64,000 nt of DNA, taken from positions 1 to 64,000 of the forward strand of contig JABCYW010000005.1 of assembly GCA_013289985.1 (NCBI GenBank), given 5' to 3'. Under the pieces are notes generated by a model that saw only the letters and a list, made by a program, of their open reading frames with translations, made no database searches and was not told where the DNA came from. This DNA is from Betaproteobacteria bacterium (lineage in GTDB: Bacteria; Pseudomonadota; Gammaproteobacteria; Burkholderiales; Burkholderiaceae_C). Shown piece by piece: positions 22,213 through 31,904 of the stretch. The translations under genes were made by a program, and so were the position numbers. Each line of letters begins with the position of its first letter. The first letter of the stretch is position 1.

Positions 22213-22656
22213 CTAGCGAAGGGTCATGGGAATGGTGACGGGCCCGTCGTTGACGAGGTGCACCTGCATGTCGGCGCCGAAGCGGCCGCTGGCCACGCGC
22301 GGATGGCGCTCCGCGGCCAGGCGCAGCACGGCCTCGTAGAGCCGGCGGCCCAGGTCCGGCGGCGCCGCGCCGGTGAAGCTGGGGCGGTTGCCGCCGCTGG
22401 TGTCGGCGGCCAGCGTGAACTGGCTGACGACGAGGAGGCCGCCGTCGGGCACGTCCTGCACGCTGCGGTTCATCTTGCCGGCCTCGTCGGCGAAGATGCG
22501 CAGCTTCAGCAGCTTGGCGACGAGCCTGTCGGCCTGCGCCTCGGTGTCGGCCGGCTCGGCGCACACCAGCACCAGCAGGCCGGGGCCGATCGCGCCGACG
22601 GTCTCGCCGGCGATGTCGACGCGCGCCTCGCGCACGCGCTGGATGACGGCCAGCAC
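22213..22656 (-). CDS. dtd: D-aminoacyl-tRNA deacylase
   Basis: This 147-residue protein matches Dtd in length and sequence. It starts [17 protein letters not shown] from a GTG two bases after the stop of the CDF gene. The catalytic region [17 protein letters not shown] and the C-terminal cross-subunit Gly-Pro motif ([12 protein letters not shown]) are both present. The homodimeric enzyme removes D-amino acids (and glycine mischarged on tRNA-Ala) from tRNA in the cytosol. Translation is probably coupled to the CDF gene upstream. Confidence 0.95.
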   Translation of the reverse strand: MLAVIQRVREARVDIAGETVGAIGPGLLVLVCAEPADTEAQADRLVAKLLKLRIFADEAGKMNRSVQDVPDGGLLVVSQFTLAADTSGGNRPSFTGAAPPDLGRRLYEAVLRLAAERHPRVASGRFGADMQVHLVNDGPVTIPMTLR

Positions 22657-22658
22657 GC

Positions 22659-23558
22659 TCAGGCGTCCTTGATCCGGGCGGCCGGCTCGTCGACGTAGGC
22701 CTCGACGTCGGTGGGCAGCAGCTGGATCGACGTGCGCAGGCCCGACACGTCGCGCATCAGCGCGCGCTCCACTTCCGCCCGCAGCGCCGCCGCGCGGCCC
22801 AGCGTCCACGCCGCCGGCACGTGCATGTGCAGATCGGCGTAGCGGCGCTGGCCGGCGCGCCGTGTGACGACGTGGTCGAAGCGGATGGGTTGCGTGTCGA
22901 AGGCCGCCAGCGTCTTCTCGATCTGCGCGCGCACCTCGGGCTCGACGGCCATGTCCATCAGCCCGTCGGCGGAGCGCCAGACCAGCGAGACGCCCTCGCG
23001 CACGATGTTGCCCGCCACGCAGACGGCCACCACCGGATCCAGCCACAGCCAGCCCGTGAAGTGCACGCCCACCAGGCCGACGACCACGCCCACGGAGGTC
23101 CACACGTCGGTGATCAGGTGCTTGGCATCGGCCTCCAGCGCGATCGAGCGCTCGGCCGCGGCCTTGCGCAGCATCGCGACGGCCAGGCCGCCGTTGAGCG
23201 CCGTGGACGCCAGCGACAGCGCGATGCCCAGGCCCACCGCCTGCACCGGCGCCGGATGGAACAGGCGCTCGCCGGCGGCGCCGACGATGGCGATCGCGGC
23301 GGCCACGATCAGCACGCCCTCGAAGCCGCTCGAGAAGTACTCGGCCTTGTGATGGCCGTACGGATGCCCCTCGTCGGGCGGCTGCGCGGCCCATGACACC
23401 ATCATCAGCGCGAACACGGCGCCCACGAGGTTGACCAGGCCTTCGATGGCGTCGGACAGCAGGCTCACGGAGCCGCTGACGTACCAGGCGCCGGCCTTCA
23501 GCGCGATGGTCGCCACCGCGATCACCGCGGACACTTTCAGGTACGAACTCACTTGCAT
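22659..23558 (-). CDS. Cation diffusion facilitator family transporter
   Basis: This 299-residue protein has six predicted membrane segments followed by a cytoplasmic ferredoxin-like domain (residues about 205-290). The family signatures are [15 protein letters not shown] in TM2 and [14 protein letters not shown] in TM5. In TM2 the usual H-x-x-x-D pair of the metal site is altered (E and N at those places), whereas TM5 keeps H-x-x-x-D, so the metal may not be zinc. [17 protein letters not shown] matches the TM2-TM3 loop. It should export a divalent metal ion in exchange for protons. It lies between the exported nuclease gene and dtd on the same strand. Confidence 0.9.
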   Translation of the reverse strand: MQVSSYLKVSAVIAVATIALKAGAWYVSGSVSLLSDAIEGLVNLVGAVFALMMVSWAAQPPDEGHPYGHHKAEYFSSGFEGVLIVAAAIAIVGAAGERLFHPAPVQAVGLGIALSLASTALNGGLAVAMLRKAAAERSIALEADAKHLITDVWTSVGVVVGLVGVHFTGWLWLDPVVAVCVAGNIVREGVSLVWRSADGLMDMAVEPEVRAQIEKTLAAFDTQPIRFDHVVTRRAGQRRYADLHMHVPAAWTLGRAAALRAEVERALMRDVSGLRTSIQLLPTDVEAYVDEPAARIKDA

Positions 23559-23593
23559 GGGTGCATTGTCGCCGCCCGGGCGGCCCGCCCGAG

Positions 23594-25435
23594 TCATCGG
23601 GCCGCGACACCGGCCGGCTTGCGAAGCCGCACGCCGACGACCACCGGATCGTGGTCGGACGCCCGCCATGGCGTGGCCGTCCAGGGCGACGTCGATGACG
23701 CGCCGGATGCCCGCAGCGCGAACGCGTAGTCCAGCAGTTCGGGCTCGTCGGCGTCGACGTGCCAGGTGGCGACGCCGGTGACGCGCGCCGCCATCGCCGG
23801 GTTGGCGAACACCCCGTCGAGGCGCCCGGCCGCGCCGTCGAAGACGTAGGAATAGCCCACGGGATCGAAGCGCACCGCCTGGTCGGCGAAGCCCTTCGCC
23901 GCCAGCGCCGCGGGGGGATCCTCGCGGGCGTAGGCGTTGAAGTCGCCCACCAGCAGCGTGTCGGTGACGCCGTTGGCGCGCGCAACCACCGCCGCGAAGC
24001 GCGCCAGCGCGCGGGCCTGCAAGAGCCGGCGATGGTTCCAGCAGCCCTGCAGGTCGCCGCGATCGGCATCCGCACCCTCGGCGGCGTCGCAACGCCTCGA
24101 CTTGAAGTGGCCCGCGATCAGGTTGAAGCCCGCGCCGCCGCCCGGCACGACGAAGGCCTGCGCGAGCGGCGGCCGGTTGTGCACGGGATCGCGGTCGAAG
24201 CGCGGCGGCCCGAAGGGCGCGACGCGCACCGGCTTGTAGAGCATCGCCACGCGGATCGCGTCGCCGCCGCTGCCGCCCGGCGGTTCGCCGACGACGTCCC
24301 ACGTGGCGGCGCCGTTGCGCGCGTTCAGCGCGTCGACGAGACCCTGCAGCGCCGGGCCGCCGTCGTTCTCGATCTCCATCAGCGCGACGACGTCGGCGTC
24401 GAGGGCCGCGAGCATCTCCACGATCTTGGCGCGTTGCCGCTCGAACTCCGCCGCGTTGCGCGCGCCGCGGCAATCCGACGCGAGGCGGCGCGGGCCGCAG
24501 CGGCCGTGGCCGTCGGCGAGCGTGGCGAAGAAGTTGTCGAGGTTGGCCGCTGCGATGCGCAGGTCGCCGCCCACGCTCGCCGGACCGGGGCTGCGCGGGT
24601 TGGCCCGGGCGAAGCGCGGCGGCCGCGCCGGATGGATCTTCCAGGTGCCCGGCCCGTCGGCCCGCGCGCTGGCCAGCCCGTAGTCGATCACGCCGGTGAC
24701 CTCGGTGAGCGTGTCGCCGGCGCGCACGCTGCCGTCGTCGGCCAGGTACGGCGTGGGCGCCAGGAACTGGAGCGCCGAGCCGTCGTCGAGGACCAGGCTG
24801 CGTCGCGCGTTGGCACGTGCCAGCGCCCGCGCGGGCGCCCCGGGACGCACGACGTCGGTGGGCACGCGCAGCCGTCCGCCGCTGGCCAGCGTGAGCTGCC
24901 CGAACCGCCCGAGGAAGAAGTTCTGCTGCACGGTGAAGGGCCCCGTGAGCGTCACCAGCATGCCCTCGTGGCGCTCCAGGCTCTCGCCTTCGGGCAGCGG
25001 CCATGCCAGCGCCACGGGCGCGATGTCGCAGTCGCTTCGCAGCGCCTGCAGGTCGGTCACGTCGTGCAGCTCGGTGACGGGGTGCGCCAGCGTCTCGCGG
25101 TTGTTCGCGGCGCCCGCGTTGAACTCCACGGCCCGGCCCGCCAGCCTCACGCACTGGCGCGCCGCCACGGCCGGCGCATCGCCGGTGAACACGAAGATGC
25201 CCCGCGAGGCGCGCCCCGCGTCGGCGCCGTCCGCCTCCTGGAGGAAGAATCCGTTGCTGGTGACCAGCGTCACGGCGCCTTCGGTGACGACGCGCCGGCC
25301 GGCGAGTGGGCTGCGGGCGCCCGGCCCCTGGATCGCATGCACGGGCACGAGCGCGCCGGCGTCCGCGAAGGCCGCGGCCGCCAGCAGTGCCAGCCCCGCG
25401 AGCCAGCGCGTCCCGATGCGAAAGAACGTGTCCAT
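23594..25435 (-). CDS. Exported endonuclease/exonuclease/phosphatase-family nuclease (ExeM/NucH-like)
   Basis: The Met at 25435 ([11 protein letters not shown]) is preferred because GGGAC precedes it; another Met lies 9 bases upstream. A signal peptide (to about residue 26, AFADAGA) leads to an OB-fold module (about 30-270; [21 protein letters not shown]) and a C-terminal EEP nuclease domain (about 300-610). Metal and catalytic motifs are visible: [38 protein letters not shown] and the final [11 protein letters not shown]. It is expected to be a secreted or periplasmic Mg-dependent DNase, as in biofilm- or phosphate-scavenging nucleases. It is the first gene of the minus-strand run ending in the cupin. 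Confidence 0.9.
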   Translation of the reverse strand: MDTFFRIGTRWLAGLALLAAAAFADAGALVPVHAIQGPGARSPLAGRRVVTEGAVTLVTSNGFFLQEADGADAGRASRGIFVFTGDAPAVAARQCVRLAGRAVEFNAGAANNRETLAHPVTELHDVTDLQALRSDCDIAPVALAWPLPEGESLERHEGMLVTLTGPFTVQQNFFLGRFGQLTLASGGRLRVPTDVVRPGAPARALARANARRSLVLDDGSALQFLAPTPYLADDGSVRAGDTLTEVTGVIDYGLASARADGPGTWKIHPARPPRFARANPRSPGPASVGGDLRIAAANLDNFFATLADGHGRCGPRRLASDCRGARNAAEFERQRAKIVEMLAALDADVVALMEIENDGGPALQGLVDALNARNGAATWDVVGEPPGGSGGDAIRVAMLYKPVRVAPFGPPRFDRDPVHNRPPLAQAFVVPGGGAGFNLIAGHFKSRRCDAAEGADADRGDLQGCWNHRRLLQARALARFAAVVARANGVTDTLLVGDFNAYAREDPPAALAAKGFADQAVRFDPVGYSYVFDGAAGRLDGVFANPAMAARVTGVATWHVDADEPELLDYAFALRASGASSTSPWTATPWRASDHDPVVVGVRLRKPAGVAAR

Positions 25436-25546
25436 GTGTCCCATGTTGCCTGAGGAGGCGCCGGGTTCCGCCCCGCCGACTCCCCCATAAAATCGGTTCC
25501 GGCGCTCGACAGCCGCGCCGCGCACATCCGTCCGGGAGGGACCCTT

Positions 25547-27244
25547 TTGATCTTCGGCATCGACCTTGGCACCACCAACAGCCTCATCGCCTGGCTGAAG
25601 GACGGCGTCCCGACCCCGATCCCCAACGTGCACGGCGCCGTGCTCACGCCCTCGGTCGTCTCGGTGGACACCGACGGCAGCCTGCTGGTGGGCGCCGCCG
25701 CGCGCGAGCGCCTGGTCACCCATCCGAGGCGCAGCGCCGCCTCGTTCAAGCGGCTGATGGGCACCGGGCAGAAGCTGGCGCTGGGCGGCGTGCACTACCG
25801 CCCGGAGGACCTGTCGGCGCTGGTGCTGCGCGCGCTCAAGGCCGACGCCGAGCACGCCACCGGCGAGAAGGTGGAGGAGGTCATCATCTCGGTGCCCGCC
25901 TACTTCAACGACCAGCAGCGCAAGGCCACGCGCCTGGCCGGCGAACTGGCCGGGCTGAAGGTGCTGCGCCTGGTGAACGAGCCGACCGCCGCGGCGCTGT
26001 TCCACGGCATCCACGAGCGCGACGCCGACGCCACCTTCCTCATCATCGACCTGGGCGGCGGCACCTTCGACGTGTCCATCCTCGAGCGCTTCTCCGGCGT
26101 GATGGAAGTGCGCGCGACCGGCGGCGACAGCTTCCTGGGCGGCGACGACTTCACCGAGGCCCTGCTGCAGCTGCTGGCGCGCAAGGCCTCCGTCGACGCA
26201 AGGACGCTGGCCGATCCCGCGAAGCTGGGCGCGCTGCGCTTCGCCGCCGAGTCGGCCAAGCGCGCGCTGGCGTCCGGCCCCGGCTGCGAGGTCGACCTTC
26301 AGGGCCTGGGCCTAGGCACGCTGACGCTGACGCACGCCGAATTCGAGAAGGCCTGCGAGCCGCTGCTGGAGCGCCTGCGCGCACCCATCGAGCGCGCGCT
26401 GCGCGACGCCCGGCTGCGCGTGGCCGACCTCGACGAGATCGCGCTGGTGGGCGGCGCGAGCCGCATGCCCATGGTGCGACGGCTGGTGTCGCAGCTGTTC
26501 GGCCGCCTGCCCGCGCGCCACCTCGACCCCGACCAGACCATCGCGCTGGGCGTGGCCGTGTGCGCCGGCCTCACGAGCCGCGACGAGGCCTTCGAGGAGA
26601 TGGTGCTCACCGACGTGTGCCCGCACACGCTGGGCATCCGGGTGAGCGAATCGGACGGCCGCGGCGGCCACGTCGGCGACGTGTTCCTGCCCATCATCGA
26701 GCGCAACACCGTGGTGCCGGCCAGCCGCGTCAAGACCGTGCAGACCGTGGCCGACAACCAGACCGCGCTGGCGGTCAACATCTTCCAGGGCGAGTCGCGC
26801 CACTGCAGCCAGAACATCGAGCTGGGCAGCGTCGACGTGACCATCCCGCCGCGCAAGGCCGGCGAGGTGCAGGTGGACGTGCGCTACACCTACGACGTCA
26901 ACGGCATCCTCGACGTCGACATCGCGGTGCCCGAACACGGCATCGAGCAGAACGTGGTGATCCGCAAGCTCGCCGGCGACATCGGCGACGAGGAGATCGC
27001 GCGCCGCCGCGCCGAGCTCGCCGCGCTGAAGGTGCACCCGCGCGACCAGGACCAGAACCGTCTCGTGCTGGAGCGCGCGAACCGGCTCTACGAGCAGCTG
27101 CTGGGCGACGAGCGCGAGCAGGTGGGCCGCTGGCTGGGCCAGTTCGAGGCGGTGCTGGGCCGCCAGGACGGCCGCGAGATCGGCGAGGCCCGCAAGCAGT
27201 TCGCGGCCGCCCTCGACACGCTCGAACGCGGCCCCGCCTGGTAG
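25547..27244 (+). CDS. hscC: Hsp70-family chaperone, HscC type
   Basis: The TTG at 25547 follows a strong GGGAGGGA site and gives MIFGIDLGTTNS, the proper Hsp70 N-terminus. The ATPase domain (1-370) has the phosphate loops GIDLGTTNS, EPTAAAL (145-151) and DLGGGTFDVS (168-177). The substrate domain (about 380-500) is followed by a short helical lid, for a total of 565 residues, close to E. coli HscC (Hsc62) and shorter than DnaK. It lacks the EEVD-like acidic tail. The next gene, 7 bases on, encodes a J-like membrane protein as expected of HscC/DjlC partners. Function: a specialised ATP-driven chaperone, client unknown. Confidence 0.9.
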   Translation: MIFGIDLGTTNSLIAWLKDGVPTPIPNVHGAVLTPSVVSVDTDGSLLVGAAARERLVTHPRRSAASFKRLMGTGQKLALGGVHYRPEDLSALVLRALKADAEHATGEKVEEVIISVPAYFNDQQRKATRLAGELAGLKVLRLVNEPTAAALFHGIHERDADATFLIIDLGGGTFDVSILERFSGVMEVRATGGDSFLGGDDFTEALLQLLARKASVDARTLADPAKLGALRFAAESAKRALASGPGCEVDLQGLGLGTLTLTHAEFEKACEPLLERLRAPIERALRDARLRVADLDEIALVGGASRMPMVRRLVSQLFGRLPARHLDPDQTIALGVAVCAGLTSRDEAFEEMVLTDVCPHTLGIRVSESDGRGGHVGDVFLPIIERNTVVPASRVKTVQTVADNQTALAVNIFQGESRHCSQNIELGSVDVTIPPRKAGEVQVDVRYTYDVNGILDVDIAVPEHGIEQNVVIRKLAGDIGDEEIARRRAELAALKVHPRDQDQNRLVLERANRLYEQLLGDEREQVGRWLGQFEAVLGRQDGREIGEARKQFAAALDTLERGPAW

Positions 27245-27251
27245 GCGCGCG

Positions 27252-28748
27252 ATGACGCCGTGGCAGACCCTGGGCGTGGCCCCCGACGTGGCCATGGCCG
27301 ACCTGCGCCGCCGCTACGCCGCGCTGATCAAGGAATTCCGTCCCGAGACGCACCCGCAGGACTTCGCGCGCATCCGCGAGGCCTACGAGGCGGTGCTGCC
27401 CATCGCGCGCCGGCGCGAGGCGGAGGCGTTCGAGCAGGTCCCGGTCGACGCGGCACCGGCGCCCTCGCCGCCCGAGCCGGTCGACGAGCCGCCCGGCTTC
27501 GAGCGGGAGATCGCCGTGCTACCGGACGCCGCGCCCTCCGATTCCCGCGCCGATGAGCCTGGCCTGGCCACGCGCTTCCACCGCTTCCACGAACTCGCCG
27601 AGGCCGCGCCGGGCACGCGCGACGAGGCCTTCCTGCCCGAGCTGCGCGCGTTGCTGCAGGCGCGCACCGGCGCCTCGCTGGACGAAGGCCAGGCGCTCGA
27701 GTTCGCGTTGCTGCGCTGGTTCATGGAGAGCGACCAGCCGCCGCTGACGCTGCTGTTCGAGGCCGGCCGCACGTTCGACTGGCATTTGCACCCGGCGCGC
27801 CTTTCCAGCTGGCTGTCGCCCTGGGCGTTGCGGCAGATGGAGGCGCGTCTCGCCCTGTCGCGCGACCTCGTGTGGGCGCGCCACTTCAGCGGCAACGCCT
27901 GGCTGCGACGGCTGCATTCGCCGTCGAACCCGGTGACGCCCGTCGCGAGCCGGCCGGCCGCCCTCGAGGCCTTGCGCTGGGCCGAGCGCTGGCAACTCGC
28001 CTGCGCGGATGCCGACACGCCGGCGCTGGCAGGCGCACTCAACCCGCGGGCGCTGCGCCGCCTGCAAGGGCGCGAGCTGCTGAGCACCGACCTGCTGGCC
28101 GGACTGGCCTTTGCGTGTGCTGCGCCCGGTCTGGTCGATGCTGCGTTCTACACCGCCATCGGCACCGCGCTCACGTTCGGGCTGCGGCTGGCACTGCGCT
28201 GGGTGCATCCGGCGCCGGGCCGATACCGGCTGCCCGGGCCGATCGCGCGCTTTGTGGCGAGCTACGCGGCCGTGGCCGTCCTGCTGGCCGCCGGCCTGGC
28301 GATCTCGGGCATCGTGATGGGGGCGGCGGACGACAGCGGCGACGTGGTCGCGGCCATCGCGACGCTGCTCATCGCGCCTGCGGCGCTGATCGGCTTGGCG
28401 GCGGTCTGGCGCGTGTTGGCGTGGCTGGAGGGCCTGGCCGCCGAGCTCTTCGCGTGGCGCGACGCCGTCGACCGGCTGGAGTTCGATCGCGCCCTGCGCG
28501 GGCAGACGCCGGCCGGCGCAACTGCCCCGTTCGGGTCGCGGCTGGGGCTCGTGGCACGCTGGAAGAGCATTCCCGAAGCGCTGCGCCTGCGGCGAGTAGA
28601 GGTGGCGACGCGCGCGCGTCCCGCGCGACCCGAGCCGCTCAAGCGGATCCGCCTACGCTGGGCGACGCCCGGCAAGGGACGCATGATCTGGATCGCCCTG
28701 TGGGTGCTGTTCGCAATCGCGCGCGGGATCCACGCGTTCGGGAACTAG
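27252..28748 (+). CDS. J-like domain membrane protein, probable HscC co-chaperone
   Basis: Residues 1-55 resemble a J domain (MTPWQTLGVAPDVAMADLRRRYA then LIKEFRPETHPQDFARIREAYEAVL). The diagnostic HPD tripeptide is replaced by RPE, as in the DjlB/DjlC-like group. A long soluble helical region (about 60-280) follows, then several hydrophobic segments (about 290-390) and a basic tail with another hydrophobic stretch at the C-terminus. Location is therefore the inner membrane with the J-like domain in the cytosol. The 7-base gap to hscC indicates one operon. In E. coli, DjlB and DjlC stimulate HscC; the same role is inferred here. Confidence 0.75.
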   Translation: MTPWQTLGVAPDVAMADLRRRYAALIKEFRPETHPQDFARIREAYEAVLPIARRREAEAFEQVPVDAAPAPSPPEPVDEPPGFEREIAVLPDAAPSDSRADEPGLATRFHRFHELAEAAPGTRDEAFLPELRALLQARTGASLDEGQALEFALLRWFMESDQPPLTLLFEAGRTFDWHLHPARLSSWLSPWALRQMEARLALSRDLVWARHFSGNAWLRRLHSPSNPVTPVASRPAALEALRWAERWQLACADADTPALAGALNPRALRRLQGRELLSTDLLAGLAFACAAPGLVDAAFYTAIGTALTFGLRLALRWVHPAPGRYRLPGPIARFVASYAAVAVLLAAGLAISGIVMGAADDSGDVVAAIATLLIAPAALIGLAAVWRVLAWLEGLAAELFAWRDAVDRLEFDRALRGQTPAGATAPFGSRLGLVARWKSIPEALRLRRVEVATRARPARPEPLKRIRLRWATPGKGRMIWIALWVLFAIARGIHAFGN

Positions 28749-28750
28749 CC

Positions 28751-29332
28751 TCAGAGCTTGTCGATCATCGGCAACACTGCCGAGATCATCGCCATCGTCA
28801 CCGTCACGCCGACGAACAGCGGCAGCAGGCTCTTGAATTCGCCGGGCAGCAGCTTCTCGAACGCGGCGCGCAGGCGGCCCAGGCCGGTGCGCGGCGCGGC
28901 CGGTTCGGCGGAGGGTTCGGCCGACCCGGCCTGTTCCTCGGCGCGGCGTTGCGCGGCGATCACGGCGCGGGCCTGGTTCGCGGCCTCGTGCGCCTTGGCC
29001 TCCTGCGCGGCCACCCATTGCGAGGTGACCCAGGATTGCGGGATGGAAGGCTCGTCGGCGGCCGCTGCGGCGGGCAACGGCGCGGCGGCGGCACGTTCGA
29101 GCGCCGTGCGCGACGTGCTGGCCGCGGCGTGGGCGTCGGCCGGCGTGGCGGGAACGGCGGGCTGCGCGGCCTCGCCGGCCGGCGCGGTGGCCAAGTCGTC
29201 CTCGTCGAACAGCTGCGTGGGCGCGAACCCGCTGTAGTCGTCGTCGTCGGCCTGGTGCAGGAACTGCGTCTCCGCAAAGCCGGCGGCAGGGCGGCTAGCG
29301 TTCTTGGCGTTGCGGTTGAGTGGCTTGAACAT
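28751..29332 (-). CDS. Hypothetical protein with C-terminal membrane anchor
   Basis: This 193-residue protein is Ala-rich. The acidic N-terminal third (FLHQADDDDYSGFAPTQLFDED) and the central Ala/Glu helix look disordered or coiled. The last 25 residues form one membrane segment (LLPLFVGVTVTMAMISAVLP), suggesting a tail-anchored inner-membrane protein facing the cytosol. It converges on the J-like gene with only two bases between the stops. I know no family; the composition resembles linker-type envelope proteins. Real-gene status rests on frame length and codon bias. Confidence 0.55.
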   Translation of the reverse strand: MFKPLNRNAKNASRPAAGFAETQFLHQADDDDYSGFAPTQLFDEDDLATAPAGEAAQPAVPATPADAHAAASTSRTALERAAAAPLPAAAAADEPSIPQSWVTSQWVAAQEAKAHEAANQARAVIAAQRRAEEQAGSAEPSAEPAAPRTGLGRLRAAFEKLLPGEFKSLLPLFVGVTVTMAMISAVLPMIDKL

Positions 29333-29753
29333 GTCTTTCCTCCGGGGCCGGTCCGTTGCGGGAACACCGCGGCGTTGCAGTCTTCCCTTCGCCGAACTTC
29401 AGCACGGCCCGGGATCCCGGCGGCGCGGTGGGCGCGGCGCCAGGAGGCTGGGTCGGGACGGTTCGTCGAGGCGACCCCCCCCTTTTCCTGCAGATTTTCG
29501 GCTCTTCGTGCCCGATTCGACAGCAGGCCAACTACTTACTTTGCGAGCAGATCGACCCCGAACGGCCCCCGATGCGGGCGCGGCGAGGCAGAAAGAGCGT
29601 GTCGAAGGCCGCCATCCTGCTTTCCGGCTCCCAGGCTGCGCACAGCGCTGGAGCCGATGAAAGAAGTTTCGCTGAACTGGGCCGCGCGCGCTTCCCCAAA
29701 AGGGGGGGCCGGACACCCCCCCGCCGGCGGGGCCCAGGTTTTGGCCGCTGCGG
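29333..29753. other. Spacer with GC-rich hairpin, no recognisable gene
   Basis: This region of about 420 bases lies between the start of the tail-anchored protein gene (minus) and the stop of the ABC exporter gene (minus). No open frame has a family match or good start. The right half contains the GGGGGGG/CCCCCCC hairpin listed separately. It should hold the promoter for the 193-residue gene and the terminator of the exporter operon. No short ORF with a double-glycine leader could be recognised here. Confidence 0.45.
29690..29735. repeat. GC-rich palindromic repeat / terminator-like hairpin
   Basis: Seven G (29702-29708) pair with seven C (29716-29722) around CCGGACA, flanked by a second small palindrome GCCGGC and GGGG/CCCC. 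The phrase GCGCTTCCCC...GGGGGCCGG resembles the repeat found inside the MidA-like gene. It lies 20-60 bases after the stop of the ABC exporter gene, so it could end that operon. It is more likely a dispersed GC-rich repeat of this genome. Confidence 0.5.
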
Positions 29754-31904
29754 TCAGTGTGGGGACTCGCTGTCCGAATCGATCCGGCCCCGCGCCAAAG
29801 CCACCACCCGGTCGGCCATCGCGATCGTCTCGGGGCGGTGGGCCACGATCACGCGGGTCAGCGCCATCGCCCGGACGGCCTGGTTGACGCTGGCCTCGTT
29901 GCGCAGGTCCAGGTGGCTGGTGGCCTCGTCCAGCACCAGGATGCGCGGGCGCCGGTACAGCGCGCGCGCCAGCAGCACGCGCTGCTTCTGGCCGCCGGAC
30001 AGGCCGGTGCCGACGTCGGTCACCAGCGTGTGGAAGCCCATGGTCATCGCGCGGATCTCCGCCTCCACCGCGGCCAGCCGGGCGCATTCCTCGATGCGCT
30101 CGAGGTCGGGCTCCGGGTCGAAGAAGCAGATGTTGTCGGCCACCGAGCCGGAGAACAGGCGATCCTCCTGCATCACGGTGCCGATCAGCGCCCGGTAGTG
30201 CGACAGCCCGAGCCGGTGGAGGGGCGTGCCGTCGAACAGCACCTCGCCCTCGGTGGGCGGCAGCAGTCCCAGCAGCACCTTCACGAGCGTCGTCTTGCCG
30301 CAGCCCGAGGGCCCGGTGATGGCCAGGCTGCGGCCGTCCTCCACCACCAGGTCGACGCCGCGCAGCACCCAGGGCTCGGTGGGCGCGTAGCGGTAGCCGA
30401 CGCCGCGCAGCTCGATGCGCGCGGGACGTCTGCTCAGGTCGACCTCCACGGCCGCCGGCGCCTCGCCGGCCTCGGCCCGGGCCAGCGCGATGTCGGCCAC
30501 GCGCTCGCCGTGCAGGCGCAGCATCGCGAGCTCGGAGGCCGTGTCCAGGAGCGCGCCCACGCGGGTGGAGAACAGCTCCTTGTAGGCCATGTACGCGAAC
30601 AGCATGCCCACCGTGAAGCCGCCGGCCAGCACCATGCGCGCCGCCAGCCAGACCACGACGACGCGCTCCAGGCCGAACAGCAGCGTCTGCGCGCTCTCGT
30701 GCGCCACGTGCACGCGCGCCACGCGCAGGCCGGCGTTGAACTGGTCGGCCAGCATGTTCATCCAGCCGGCGCGGCGCTGGTCGCCGCGGCCGAAGAGACG
30801 CACGCTCTGGATGCCGCCGGCGGTCTCCAGGAAGTGGGTCTGCTGGCGCGCCGCGTGGATGATCTCCTCGGCGCTGGCGTCGCGCAGCGAGCGGAACACG
30901 CCCCAGCGCAGCAGGCCGTACAGCGCGGCCGCGACGAGCGACACGGCCATCAGCGCCGGGCTGTACAGGCCCATCATCACCAGCGTGCCCGCCACCATCA
31001 GGCCGTCCACCAGCGCCTGCACGAGGCCCGTGGTGAGCGTCTTCTGGATCACCGCGATCGAGCCGAAGCACGACACGATGTGGCCCACGTGGCGCTTCTC
31101 GAAGAACTCCAGCGGCAGCCGCACGAGGTGCCCGAACACGTTGCCCAGCCACTGGAAGTTCAGGCGCGCGCTGAGCGTGGCCACCCACCAGCCGCGCACC
31201 GCGCCCATGCCGGCCTGCAGCAGCACCAGCAGGCCGAAGCCGATCGCCAGCACCCCCAGCAGCTCGCGGTCGGCGGCCAGCAGGGCCTGGTCGACCACCC
31301 ACTGCAGGTAGAACGGCAGCGCGATCACCACCACCTCCAGCGCGAGCGCCAGCGCGAGGATCTGCGCGAGGCCGCGGTTCAGGCCCGTGATGCGGCCCAT
31401 CAGGCCGCGCAGCGTGAAGCGCAGCCGCTCGGACTGCGGCGAGAAGCCCTCGCCCGGCGACAGTTCGAGCGCGATGCCGGTGAAGTGCGGCGCGAACTCC
31501 GCCAGCGTGAGCGTGCGCACGCCCACGCTCGGATCGTGGATCACGAGGCGGCGCGCCGACACCGACTCCAGCACCACGAAGTGGTTCATGTCCCAGTGCA
31601 GGATGCAGGGCAGCTGCAGCTCGCGCAGGTTGTGCAGGTCGAGCTTCAGCGGGCGGCTGGCCATCCCCAGCGCCGCCGCCACGCGCACCAGGCCCTCGAA
31701 GTTGGCGCCCTTGCGCGACACGCCGAAGCGCAGGCGCAGCGAGGGCAGGTCGGTGTCCAGCCCGAGGCTCACGGCCACCATCGCCAGGCACGCGAGGCCG
31801 CACTCGGTGGCCTCCGTCTGCAGGATCACCGGCAGGCGGCGGCGCAGGCCCAGCCGGCGCGTGACGCCGGCAGGCACGGGGTCGTGCTCCATCGCGTCCG
31901 TCAT
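29754..31904 (-). CDS. Peptidase-containing ABC exporter (C39 peptidase, type I secretion)
   Basis: At 716 residues it has the full three-part layout. Residues 25-150 are a C39 peptidase with catalytic C35 in QTEATECGLACLAMV, H107 in MNHFVVL and D123 in DPSVG. Residues about 170-450 form the membrane domain. The ATPase has Walker A GPSGCGKT (530-537), signature LSGGQ (634-638), Walker B ILVLDEA (654-660) and H688. Such proteins cut double-glycine leaders and export the peptide (CvaB/RaxB type). The start overlaps the stop of the HlyD gene (ATGA). No precursor peptide or TolC gene is next to it, so the substrate is unknown. Confidence 0.92.
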   Translation of the reverse strand: MTDAMEHDPVPAGVTRRLGLRRRLPVILQTEATECGLACLAMVAVSLGLDTDLPSLRLRFGVSRKGANFEGLVRVAAALGMASRPLKLDLHNLRELQLPCILHWDMNHFVVLESVSARRLVIHDPSVGVRTLTLAEFAPHFTGIALELSPGEGFSPQSERLRFTLRGLMGRITGLNRGLAQILALALALEVVVIALPFYLQWVVDQALLAADRELLGVLAIGFGLLVLLQAGMGAVRGWWVATLSARLNFQWLGNVFGHLVRLPLEFFEKRHVGHIVSCFGSIAVIQKTLTTGLVQALVDGLMVAGTLVMMGLYSPALMAVSLVAAALYGLLRWGVFRSLRDASAEEIIHAARQQTHFLETAGGIQSVRLFGRGDQRRAGWMNMLADQFNAGLRVARVHVAHESAQTLLFGLERVVVVWLAARMVLAGGFTVGMLFAYMAYKELFSTRVGALLDTASELAMLRLHGERVADIALARAEAGEAPAAVEVDLSRRPARIELRGVGYRYAPTEPWVLRGVDLVVEDGRSLAITGPSGCGKTTLVKVLLGLLPPTEGEVLFDGTPLHRLGLSHYRALIGTVMQEDRLFSGSVADNICFFDPEPDLERIEECARLAAVEAEIRAMTMGFHTLVTDVGTGLSGGQKQRVLLARALYRRPRILVLDEATSHLDLRNEASVNQAVRAMALTRVIVAHRPETIAMADRVVALARGRIDSDSESPH

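Noticed and set aside
28868-29330. CRISPR or tandem-repeat signal in the Ala-rich tail-anchored protein gene
   Set aside because: The repetitiveness is codon-level Ala/Glu bias without regular spacing.
29333-29753. Double-glycine precursor peptide gene for the C39 exporter
   Set aside because: No short frame with a proper start, leader and GG/GA site followed by a plausible core could be identified.
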